From positions 1-12,324 of the forward strand of contig JAEZCG010000099.1 in NCBI GenBank assembly GCA_023430065.1: DNA of 12,324 nt, given 5' to 3'. Source of the DNA: Pseudomonadota bacterium (GTDB lineage: Bacteria > Pseudomonadota > Gammaproteobacteria > Burkholderiales > SHXO01). Shown here piece after piece: positions 1 through 6,404 of this stretch. Every line of letters starts with the position of its first letter. The first letter of the stretch is position 1. A program made the position numbers and the translations under genes. Below the pieces are notes generated by a model. That model worked only from the letters and a program-made list of their open reading frames with translations, searched no databases and was not told the DNA's origin.

Positions 1-1200
1 CCGTTCGGCGGCAGCGTGCTCGTGCGCGGGGAACGCATCGAGGCGGTCTGGCCGACCGAGTCGGCCCCGGCCGTACCCGACGCACGGCTGATCGATGGGC
101 GGGGCGCGACGCTCATGCCCGGCCTGATCGAGCCGCACGCCCACTTGAGCTTCACCGACTGCGCCCGGTCGGTGGAGATGGGGTTCATCCCCGTCGAGGA
201 GCACCTGCTCATTGCGCTGCGTAATGCGCGCACGATGCTCGAAGCGGGCTTCACCAGTTGCGTCAGCGGCGCAGCGGCCAAGAAGCGCCTGGACATCGTC
301 CTGCGCAATGCGATCGACGCCGGTGAGGTTGCGGGCCCGCGATTGCTCGCGGCAACCCCGGAAATGACCGTGACCGGCGGACTGGGCGACGTACGACTGG
401 CGCACATGTACCGGGAGAATTTCGCGGTCGTGCTGGACGGCGGCGATGCGTTCCGGCGCTTCTCGCGCGAGATGTGCCGCGAGGGGGCCGACACGCTGAA
501 GATCAACGTATCCGGCGACGCCGGCACGGCTTGCGCCCCGGCGCAGCGCACGGTGATGTCGGAAGCCGAGATTGACGCGGTGTGCGAGGTGGCACGCGAC
601 TTCGGCAAGCGCGTGGCGGCGCACGCGCGCAGCGCCGAGGCGGTCAAGCGTTGCCTGTATTACGGGGTACAGCTGATCTACCACGCCACCCTGCTCGACG
701 AGGAGGCATTGGACGCGCTGGAGAGCGTGCGCGATCACGTGTTCGTGGCCCCGACCCTCGGGCATCTCTACGCAACGCTGTTCGAAGCGGAGCGATGGGG
801 ACTGACGACCGAAGCGGGGCGACGCCTGGGGCTGGAAGAGGAACTGGCGCGCGGCATCGACAGCGCGAAGGCGATGCATCGACGCGGCGTACGCGTGCTG
901 CCCGGCGGGGACTACGGCTTCGCCTGGAATCCGATCGGCGCGAACGCGCGCGATTTGGAGCACTTCGTGAAGCTGTTGGGCTTCACGCCGATGGAGGCGA
1001 TCTACGCCGCCACCAAGCTCGGCGGCGAGGCGATGATGCGCGGCCACGAACTCGGCCAGGTCAGGGCCGGGTACCTTGCCGACCTGATCCTCGTGGACGG
1101 CGATCCGCTGATGAATGTCGGTGTGCTGCGCGATCGCGATGCGCTGCTGCTGGTGATGAAGGGCGGTGTGCCGTGCGGCGGTTCGATGCGCGTGCAGTGA
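1..1200 (+). CDS. Imidazolonepropionase-like metal-dependent amidohydrolase (5' partial)
   Basis: This is a metal-dependent hydrolase of the amidohydrolase superfamily, the group that cleaves cyclic amides, dipeptides and related C-N bonds. The reading frame is open to base 1 (PFGGSVLVRGER...), so the true start lies outside the window; the GTG at 16 is only the first internal start codon. Counting from that GTG, the metal ligands are visible in the expected order: HAH at 41-43, a candidate carboxylated Lys162 in TLKINVSG, His203 in AAHAR, His223 in YHATL and Asp299 in GGDYG. The C-terminal part has the usual ADLILVDGDPL strand that rebuilds the small beta-sandwich domain. It ends at TGA 1198-1200, overlapping the GTG of the next amidohydrolase, so the two are probably translationally coupled. 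The substrate cannot be read from the sequence. The family call is firm; cytoplasmic or exported location is unknown because the N-terminus is missing. Confidence 0.9.
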   Translation, partial: PFGGSVLVRGERIEAVWPTESAPAVPDARLIDGRGATLMPGLIEPHAHLSFTDCARSVEMGFIPVEEHLLIALRNARTMLEAGFTSCVSGAAAKKRLDIVLRNAIDAGEVAGPRLLAATPEMTVTGGLGDVRLAHMYRENFAVVLDGGDAFRRFSREMCREGADTLKINVSGDAGTACAPAQRTVMSEAEIDAVCEVARDFGKRVAAHARSAEAVKRCLYYGVQLIYHATLLDEEALDALESVRDHVFVAPTLGHLYATLFEAERWGLTTEAGRRLGLEEELARGIDSAKAMHRRGVRVLPGGDYGFAWNPIGANARDLEHFVKLLGFTPMEAIYAATKLGGEAMMRGHELGQVRAGYLADLILVDGDPLMNVGVLRDRDALLLVMKGGVPCGGSMRVQ

Positions 1201-2699
1201 CTCGGGCCCGACCCGGTCGCACCCCCTGTGCCGGGGCGCGCGGCAGGAGGGAGCGGCCGTGGTGCGTCTTCTCGCGGACGCTGCTCGTCCTCGCCTTGCT
1301 ATGCGTCGCACCTCCGGGCGCGCATGCCGCCGATGCAGCGCTCGCGATCGTCGGCGTGACGCTCGTGCATCCGCAGCGTGGCGCAGTCGAAGCGTCCGTG
1401 CCGGACCAGACCGTGGTCATCGCGGATGGGCGCATCATCGACATCGGCGCCTCCGCGACGGTGTCCGTGCCGTCCGGCGCCGCGGTCGTGGACGGGCGCG
1501 GACGCTGGTTGATTCCCGGAATGATCGATGCCCACGTCCACTTCGATCTGTCCGGGACGCTCTATGCGCGTCCCGACATCGCGGACCTGTCGCGTTGGGT
1601 GAGCTTCGCGGCGGAGCAGTCCCGGCACCGCGCCCGACTCGACCAAACCTTCCTCGCCTGGCTGCGTAGCGGGGTCACCGGCGTGGTCGACGTCGGGGGC
1701 GCGCCATGGACATTCGCGGTGCGCGAGGCGGCGCGCGGCAATCCTCTGGCGCCGCGCATTGCCGTCGCGGGGCCGCTGGTGTCCATGGTGGCGCGCCCGC
1801 AACTGGACTCCGGCGGGCCGATCATCGTCAAGGTCGACTCGCCCGAGCAGGCGCGCACGCTGGTGCGCAAGACCCTGGCGTCCGACCCCGACTTCATCAA
1901 GGTCTGGTTCACCCATCGTCCCGGCGACGACCTCGCCGCCCAGGAAGCAATCGTGCGCGCTGCCGGCGAGGAGGCGCACGCGGGCGGCGCACGCTTCGCC
2001 GTCCATGCGACCGAACTGGCGGTGGCGAAGGCCGCGCTGCGGGCAGGCGCCGACTTCCTGGTGCACTCGGTCGAGGACGAGCCGGTGGACGACGAGTTCA
2101 TCGCCCTCGCGCGCGAGCGCCGGGTGCTCTACTGCCCGACCCTGTTCGTGTACGAGGGCTACAGCTTGGCGCTGTCGGATCGCTGGCAACCGACCGCCGC
2201 GGAACGGCGCTACGCGGATCCGGAGGCACTCGCGCGGATGGACGACCTGTCCGAGCTGCCGCGCGAGCAGCTTCCGGCCTGGGTTCGCCGCGCCATCGAG
2301 CAGGGCGGGCCCTGGAGCCAGGCGCCGCACGCTGCACACAATCTCAGGCGCGTGCTGGACGCCGGGATCAGAGTCGTGGTCGGAAGCGATGCCGGCAACA
2401 TCGGCACGCTGCACGGCCCGGGCATCTTTCGCGAGATGGCGAGTATGGCGGATGCAGGCATGTCGCCGCTCGAGATCCTGCGTGCTGCCACCGTCGATGG
2501 CGCGCACGCCCTCGGCCTGGCCGGCGAAGCCGGTGTCATTGCCGAGGGCGCGCTCGCGGATCTGGTCGTGCTGGACGCCGATCCTCTGGCAGATGTCGGC
2601 AACCTGGCCAGGATCCATCGCGTGATCAAGAACGGACTTCTGGTCTTGACTCTCGCCGGCTCGAATACTTCAGCCGCCGGCATGCCCCCCGTCCGGTAA
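1197..2699 (+). CDS. Exported imidazolonepropionase-like amidohydrolase
   Basis: This is a second amidohydrolase-superfamily enzyme, a distant relative of its upstream neighbour. From GTG 1197 it has 500 residues. Metal ligands are His113 and His115 (DAHVHF), Lys235 (DFIKVWF), His270 (AVHATE), His290 (LVHSVED) and Asp398 (GSDAGN). The C-terminus carries the family strand ADLVVLDADPLADV. A hydrophobic segment (TLLVLALLCVAPPGAHA) ending in an AHA-A site at about residues 44-45 looks like a Sec signal peptide, so the enzyme is probably periplasmic. The start is uncertain. No ATG lies in frame, and the nearest standard start is GTG 1197, which overlaps the previous stop as GTGA and gives an unusually long basic n-region. 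An AGGAGG at 1243-1248 leads only to GTG codons in another frame. Non-canonical CTG 1281 or TTG 1296 would cut into the signal peptide. The substrate is unknown. Confidence 0.85.
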   Translation: MTRARPGRTPCAGARGRRERPWCVFSRTLLVLALLCVAPPGAHAADAALAIVGVTLVHPQRGAVEASVPDQTVVIADGRIIDIGASATVSVPSGAAVVDGRGRWLIPGMIDAHVHFDLSGTLYARPDIADLSRWVSFAAEQSRHRARLDQTFLAWLRSGVTGVVDVGGAPWTFAVREAARGNPLAPRIAVAGPLVSMVARPQLDSGGPIIVKVDSPEQARTLVRKTLASDPDFIKVWFTHRPGDDLAAQEAIVRAAGEEAHAGGARFAVHATELAVAKAALRAGADFLVHSVEDEPVDDEFIALARERRVLYCPTLFVYEGYSLALSDRWQPTAAERRYADPEALARMDDLSELPREQLPAWVRRAIEQGGPWSQAPHAAHNLRRVLDAGIRVVVGSDAGNIGTLHGPGIFREMASMADAGMSPLEILRAATVDGAHALGLAGEAGVIAEGALADLVVLDADPLADVGNLARIHRVIKNGLLVLTLAGSNTSAAGMPPVR

Positions 2700-2727
2700 G
2701 AGTTCCTTAAGCTTCGGTCACTAGGCT
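2695..2727 (+). promoter_or_regulatory. Candidate promoter with PmrA/QseB-like TAAG direct repeat
   Basis: TAAG occurs at 2697-2700 and again at 2708-2711, exactly 11 bp apart. The hexamers are GGTAAG and CTTAAG, separated by five bases. PmrA/QseB-type OmpR-family regulators are known to bind direct repeats close to CTTAAG-N5-CTTAAG. A possible -10 hexamer, TAGGCT at 2722-2727, follows ten bases later, and the SHP-like gene starts at 2758. The site begins inside the stop codon of the amidohydrolase gene. The first half-site matches only in its last four bases. That the operon's own regulator binds here is inference. Confidence 0.4.
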
Positions 2728-2757
2728 GCGGTCATCGACACCTCGCATGGAGGCGAC

Positions 2758-3171
2758 ATGACCAACACGAGACGCATTGTCCTCAGCCTGGCGACTGCGC
2801 TGAGCAGTTCCCTGGCGATCGCGCAGACCCCGGCGCAGATGCTGAAGGAGTTCGAGCGCGAGGCCAGACGGAACGATTCCGCGTTCCAGGCCTTCTCCGC
2901 CACGCGTGGGGAAACGTTCTTTCGAACCCCGCATGGGGGCGAATGGAGCTGTGCCAGCTGCCACACCGACCAGCCGGTCCGGCCTGGGCGGCACGCACGC
3001 ACCGGAAAGGCGATCGAACCGCTCGCACCGGGCGCGAATCCGCGACGCTTCACCGATCCGGCGAAGGTGGAGAAGTGGTTCAAGCGCAACTGCAACGACG
3101 TGCTGAGCCGTCCCTGCACGCCGGCCGAGAAGGGCGACGTCCTGACCTGGCTGACCGGGTTGCCGAAATAG
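2758..3171 (+). CDS. DUF1924 / sphaeroides haem protein (SHP)-like cytochrome c
   Basis: This is a small periplasmic monohaem cytochrome c of 137 residues. A signal peptide (RRIVLSLATALSSSLAIA, cut after Ala22) precedes the mature chain. Haem attachment is CASCH at 65-69, which is mature 43-47. The C-terminal half has the DUF1924 signature: NPRRFTD, then KVEKWFKRNCND, a second Cys at 120 and EKGDVLTWL. In the SHP family the haem iron is high-spin, with an Asn as releasable sixth ligand beside a disulfide, and it binds O2 and NO. Here Asn111 (mature 89) next to Cys112, with Cys120 eight residues on, fits that arrangement. GGAGG at 2749-2753 supports ATG 2758. It is the first gene of a run with the dihaem cytochrome, b561 and two-component genes. 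SHP-family membership is a confident call; the physiological substrate is not known from the sequence. Confidence 0.88.
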   Translation: MTNTRRIVLSLATALSSSLAIAQTPAQMLKEFEREARRNDSAFQAFSATRGETFFRTPHGGEWSCASCHTDQPVRPGRHARTGKAIEPLAPGANPRRFTDPAKVEKWFKRNCNDVLSRPCTPAEKGDVLTWLTGLPK

Positions 3172-3183
3172 GAGGAAGCACGA

Positions 3184-3633
3184 ATGAAAGCGCTTGCGAC
3201 CTGCCTCGCCTCGATCGCGCTGGCGGCTGCGCCCGCTCTGGCGGGTCCGTCGAAGTTCGCACCCCCGAACGCCACCTATCAGAATGAATGCGGCAGCTGC
3301 CACCTGGCATATCCGGGGCAACTGCTATCGGTTGCGTCGTGGCGGGCCCTGCTTGCCGGACTGGACAAGCACTTCGGCACCGACGCCACCGTGGACCAAG
3401 CGGCGATGAAGGAGATCTCCGCGTATCTGGAGCGCTCGGCACGGGCGCCGCGCAAGGGCGAAGGCATCGCGCCCCAGATCACGCAGGCGCGCTGGTTCGT
3501 GCGGGAGCACGACGAGGTGCCCACCACCACCTGGATGCTGCCTGCCGTCAAGAGCAAGGCCAACTGCGGGGCCTGCCACACGCGGGCGGAGCAGGGGGAT
3601 TTCAGCGAAGCCTCGCTGCCCGTGCCCGAATGA
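3184..3633 (+). CDS. Dihaem cytochrome c (DHC type)
   Basis: This is a 149-residue periplasmic cytochrome with two haem-binding motifs, CGSCH at 36-40 and CGACH at 128-132. A signal peptide (LATCLASIALAAAPALA) is cleaved near Ala20. Between the haems lie the DHC-family features HLAYPGQLL, SWRALLAGLDKHFG and RWFVREHDEVP; after the second haem comes AEQGDF. DHC proteins are known partners that reduce SHP. The gene starts 12 bases after the stop of the SHP-like gene, and the stop TAG itself forms part of the Shine-Dalgarno TAGGAGG (3169-3175) before ATG 3184, so translation is likely coupled. Inferred role: electron carrier between the membrane b561 protein encoded downstream and the SHP-like haem protein. 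Confidence 0.9.
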   Translation: MKALATCLASIALAAAPALAGPSKFAPPNATYQNECGSCHLAYPGQLLSVASWRALLAGLDKHFGTDATVDQAAMKEISAYLERSARAPRKGEGIAPQITQARWFVREHDEVPTTTWMLPAVKSKANCGACHTRAEQGDFSEASLPVPE

Positions 3634-3658
3634 GCGGCGATGAATGATGGAGACGACG

Positions 3659-4327
3659 ATGAATCAACGTGTTCTGGTGTGGGACCTTCCCACCCGCGTG
3701 TTCCACTGGCTGCTGGCGGCCTCCTTCGCAGGTGCATGGCTGACCGCCGACTCCGAACGCTGGCGTGACGTGCACATGATGCTCGGTTACACCGTCGCCG
3801 GCCTGATCCTGTTCCGCATCGTCTGGGGGCTCGTCGGCACCCGCTACGCGCGCTTCCGTTCCTTCCTGTTCCGACCATCGGAACTGCTGACCTATCTTCG
3901 CAGCCTGGCGACCCGCTCCCCGCGCCACTATCTCGGTCACAACCCGGCGGGCAGCATCGCGATCTTCCTTCTGCTCGCCCTGGGCCTGGTGACCGCGCTG
4001 ACCGGTTTCGCCTACCACCAGGAGCTGGGCGGAGAGTGGCTCGAGGACGTGCACGAGGCCGCCGCCGTGATCATGCTGTGGATCGTGGGTGTGCATGTGG
4101 CCGGCGTGCTCGTGAGCAGCCTGCTGCATCACGAGAACCTGGTGCGCTCGATGGTCACCGGCCGCAAGCGCGGAGAACCGGGAGAGGGCATCTCGCGCCG
4201 GCATGCCGGCGTGGCACTGCTGCTGCTGGCGCTCGGCGCGGGGCTGTGGGTGTGGTATCCGGCTGGCGGTGACGGGGCGAACGAAGTACGGGCCGTGCAG
4301 CACGACGACGGCGACGGGCGTGGCTGA
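3659..4327 (+). CDS. Cytochrome b561-type membrane protein
   Basis: This is an integral membrane b-type cytochrome of 222 residues, related to the cytochrome b subunits of Ni,Fe-hydrogenases. It starts with the typical VWDLPTRVFHWLL. Likely haem ligands are His16 and His39 in the first two helices and His132 and His146 in the fourth (EDVHEAAAV, VGVHVAG). Helices run roughly 12-30, 39-60, 98-118 and 130-156. A fifth hydrophobic segment (185-200) ends in WVWYP, and a short acidic tail follows. I chose ATG 3659 because GGAG at 3649-3652 is well spaced from it; ATG 3644 or 3647 would add five or four residues without a good ribosome site. Inferred role: passing electrons from the quinol pool to the periplasmic cytochromes encoded just upstream. 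Confidence 0.88.
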   Translation: MNQRVLVWDLPTRVFHWLLAASFAGAWLTADSERWRDVHMMLGYTVAGLILFRIVWGLVGTRYARFRSFLFRPSELLTYLRSLATRSPRHYLGHNPAGSIAIFLLLALGLVTALTGFAYHQELGGEWLEDVHEAAAVIMLWIVGVHVAGVLVSSLLHHENLVRSMVTGRKRGEPGEGISRRHAGVALLLLALGAGLWVWYPAGGDGANEVRAVQHDDGDGRG

Positions 4328-4332
4328 TTCGC

Positions 4333-4338
4333 TACACT
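4333..4338 (+). promoter_or_regulatory. Possible -10 element just before the response regulator gene
   Basis: TACACT lies seven bases before ATG 4346 in the 18-base gap between the b561 and regulator genes. There is no clear Shine-Dalgarno sequence in this gap. If the hexamer is used, transcription would begin at about the ATG, giving a leaderless message for the two-component genes on top of operon read-through. No good -35 hexamer is seen, so this is weak. Confidence 0.25.
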
Positions 4339-4345
4339 GCGTCGC

Positions 4346-5014
4346 ATGCGCGTTCTGGTGGTGGAAGACGATCCGTTGCTCGGCCATGCCCTGCACGCCG
4401 GGCTGCGCGAGTTCGGCTATGCCGTGGACTGGGTGAGCGATGGCGTGGCGGCCGAGCACGCCCTGCGCACCCAGGCCTACGCCGCGGTCGTGCTCGACCT
4501 CGGCTTGCCGAGAATGACGGGGCTCGATCTTCTGAGCGCCGTGCGGGGGCGACACGACCACACGCCCGTCCTCATCCTGACCGCGCGCGATACCGTCGAG
4601 GATCGCATCCGTGGGCTGGACATGGGCGCGGACGACTATCTGGTCAAGCCCTTCGACATGGGCGAGCTCGGCGCACGGCTGCGTGCACTGGTGCGCCGCG
4701 CTTCGGGTGCACCCGCGCCGCTGCTGCGCGTCGGGGACATCACCCTCGATCCGGCCGCGCGCGAGGTTCGCCACGCGGATCGGCACGTCGACCTGTCGGT
4801 GCGCGAGTTCGCCCTCCTCGAAGCGCTCATGCGCAATGCCGGCAGGGTGCTGACGCGTTCGCAACTGGAGCAGGCTTTGTATGCATGGGGGGACGAGGTG
4901 GAGAGCAACGCTCTCGAAGTGCACGTGCACCACCTGCGGCGCAAGCTCGACCCTTCCGGGATCAAGACCGTGCGCGGAGTCGGCTACTTGATGGCTCGCG
5001 CGGAGCCTGCGTGA
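4346..5014 (+). CDS. OmpR/QseB-family response regulator
   Basis: This is a 222-residue two-component response regulator that binds DNA. The receiver domain (1-115) has the acidic pair Asp8-Asp9, the phospho-acceptor Asp51 in VVLDLGLP, Thr79 in ILTARD and Lys101 in LVKPFD. A winged-helix effector domain (about 125-220) carries LSVREFALLEAL, VLTRSQLEQ, NALEVHVHHLRRKL and the terminal VRGVGYLM. Length and motifs fit the QseB/PmrA/TctD branch. Its stop TGA 5012-5014 overlaps the GTG start of the kinase gene. The likely targets include the cytochrome operon in which it lies, since TAAG half-sites occur before the first gene, but that is inferred. It could instead respond to metals, antimicrobial peptides or redox signals; the sequence does not say which. 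Confidence 0.93.
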   Translation: MRVLVVEDDPLLGHALHAGLREFGYAVDWVSDGVAAEHALRTQAYAAVVLDLGLPRMTGLDLLSAVRGRHDHTPVLILTARDTVEDRIRGLDMGADDYLVKPFDMGELGARLRALVRRASGAPAPLLRVGDITLDPAAREVRHADRHVDLSVREFALLEALMRNAGRVLTRSQLEQALYAWGDEVESNALEVHVHHLRRKLDPSGIKTVRGVGYLMARAEPA

Positions 5015-6342
5015 GGTCCCTGCAGGCCAGGTTGGCGGTGCTGGTGCTGGCCGTTACGCTGGCAGTCTGGTCGCTGACGGTCATCGTGACCTGGCGCGAT
5101 GCGCTGCACGAGATCGACGAACTGCTCGACGGCCATCTGGCGCAGGCCGCTTCACTCCTGATCGCGCAGGCGCTGGACGAGGTCGAAGAGATCGATCTCG
5201 AGCATGCCCCCCTGCTGCACAAGGATGCGCGCAAGGTCGCATTTCAAGTGTGGGACCGGCATGGGCGGTTGCGGCTGCACTCGTTGAACGCGCCCAACGT
5301 GGTGTTCGGCGGCGACGTCCCGGGATTCGTGGAGCGCAACGTGGAGGGCCGAAGGTGGCGCGTGTTCTCCGCCTGGGATCCCTCCGGCGAGTACATGGTG
5401 CAGGTGGGCGAGCGCGTGGACGTGCGCGAGGAACTCTCGCACGACATGATCGCGGCGCTGCTGCACCCGCTGCTGGTGGCGCTGCCGGTCCTTGCGTTCG
5501 CGATCTGGATCGCCATCCGTGCCGCGCTAGGGCCGCTGTCGACGCTCGCGCGCGAGGTGGGCCAGCGCGAACCTGAGCACCTCGCGCCTCTGCCGGAGGC
5601 CGGTGCGTTGCGCGAAGTCAGGCCGTTGATCGCCCAGCTGAACCGCCTGTTCGTCCGCATCGCCGGTTCGATGGAACGCGAGCGGCAGTTCACGTCCGAC
5701 GCCGCGCACGAACTGCGAACGCCGGTGGCAGGGATCAAGGCCCAGGCGCAGGTGGCGCGGATGGCCTCCAGCACCCGTGTGCGCGACGAGGCGCTGGATC
5801 GGGTCGTCTCCGGCGCCGATCGCGCCGGCCGGCTCGTCGATCAACTGCTCATCCTCGCGCGACTGGAAGCGCAGTCCGGCGGGCGGCAGGAGCGAGTCGA
5901 CCTGCGCGCGCTGGCGGTCGACGTGGCGGCGCAGCGAGCGCCCGCGGCGCTCGCGCGCAGCGTGCAGGTGGAGGTGGACGAGGGCGCAGCCGTCTGGGTC
6001 GATGGTGTGCCGGGACTTCTCGAGGCGATGCTGGGCAATCTGGTGGACAACGCTGTCGCGCATTCGCCCGCAGGCGGACGTGTCCGCATCGCCGTGCTGC
6101 CGCAGGGTGGCAGCGCGCGTCTGCGCGTCGAGGACGAGGGGCCCGGCATTGCGCCGGCGGATCGCGTCAGGGTCTTCGAACGCTTCCATCGTCTGGAGGG
6201 TGCACCGCCAGGAGGTAGCGGGCTGGGTTTGTCGATCGCGCGCCGCATCGCCGAGATTCACCGCGGACGCATCGAGCTCGCCGAGACCGAGCGCGGCAGC
6301 GGTCTGCGCGCCGACGTGCTGCTCCCGTCCGCGAGCGCCTGA
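5011..6342 (+). CDS. QseC-like membrane sensor histidine kinase
   Basis: This is the sensor kinase partner of the preceding regulator, 443 residues from GTG 5011, which overlaps the regulator stop as GTGA. Order of parts: first membrane helix at about 8-27, a periplasmic sensor stretch at about 29-148, second helix at about 149-173 ([16 protein letters not shown]), a HAMP linker, then the dimerisation/phospho-acceptor helix with His233 in AAHELRTP. The ATP-binding domain has the N box ([12 protein letters not shown], Asn343 and Asn347), the G1 box DEGPG starting at Asp375, the F box (RVFERF) and the G2 box [10 protein letters not shown]. The layout is that of QseC/PmrB-type kinases. The periplasmic part has no recognised ligand site, so the signal is unknown; its position after haem protein genes makes oxygen, NO or redox state a reasonable guess only. 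Confidence 0.92.
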   Translation: MRSLQARLAVLVLAVTLAVWSLTVIVTWRDALHEIDELLDGHLAQAASLLIAQALDEVEEIDLEHAPLLHKDARKVAFQVWDRHGRLRLHSLNAPNVVFGGDVPGFVERNVEGRRWRVFSAWDPSGEYMVQVGERVDVREELSHDMIAALLHPLLVALPVLAFAIWIAIRAALGPLSTLAREVGQREPEHLAPLPEAGALREVRPLIAQLNRLFVRIAGSMERERQFTSDAAHELRTPVAGIKAQAQVARMASSTRVRDEALDRVVSGADRAGRLVDQLLILARLEAQSGGRQERVDLRALAVDVAAQRAPAALARSVQVEVDEGAAVWVDGVPGLLEAMLGNLVDNAVAHSPAGGRVRIAVLPQGGSARLRVEDEGPGIAPADRVRVFERFHRLEGAPPGGSGLGLSIARRIAEIHRGRIELAETERGSGLRADVLLPSASA

Positions 6343-6365
6343 GCGCAACCGGGCAGGCGCTCGGG
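6338..6365 (+). terminator. Hairpin at the 3' end of the kinase gene, possible terminator
   Basis: CCTGAGCGC at 6338-6346 can pair with GCGCTCGGG at 6357-6365, giving nine pairs (one G-T wobble) around a ten-base loop. The left arm contains the kinase stop codon. There is no T-run after it, so it is not a classical intrinsic terminator. It may cause pausing or protect the message end. Its place between the two-component genes and an unrelated gene is what suggests termination. Confidence 0.3.
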
Positions 6366-6371
6366 TATGCT
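6366..6371 (+). promoter_or_regulatory. Possible -10 element for the ThDP enzyme gene
   Basis: TATGCT directly follows the hairpin and lies 33 bases before ATG 6405. It matches the sigma-70 -10 consensus at four of six positions. The expected -35 region falls inside the hairpin and does not match well. It is the best promoter candidate in the 62-base gap; confidence is low. Confidence 0.3.
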
Positions 6372-6404
6372 CGGACCTCCCGAACGAACCTTCCATACTG
6401 ATCC

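Noticed and set aside
1243..1669. AGGAGG at 1243-1248 followed by GTG codons as the start of a small gene
   Set aside because: That frame gives an Arg/Ser-rich product overlapping the amidohydrolase; no motif supports it.
1299..2618. A 439-codon antisense frame over the second amidohydrolase
   Set aside because: It is a mirror of the amidohydrolase codons with no family features.
3602..4933. A 443-codon antisense frame over the b561 and response regulator genes
   Set aside because: It is His/Gln/Arg-rich without domain motifs and overlaps two confidently identified genes.
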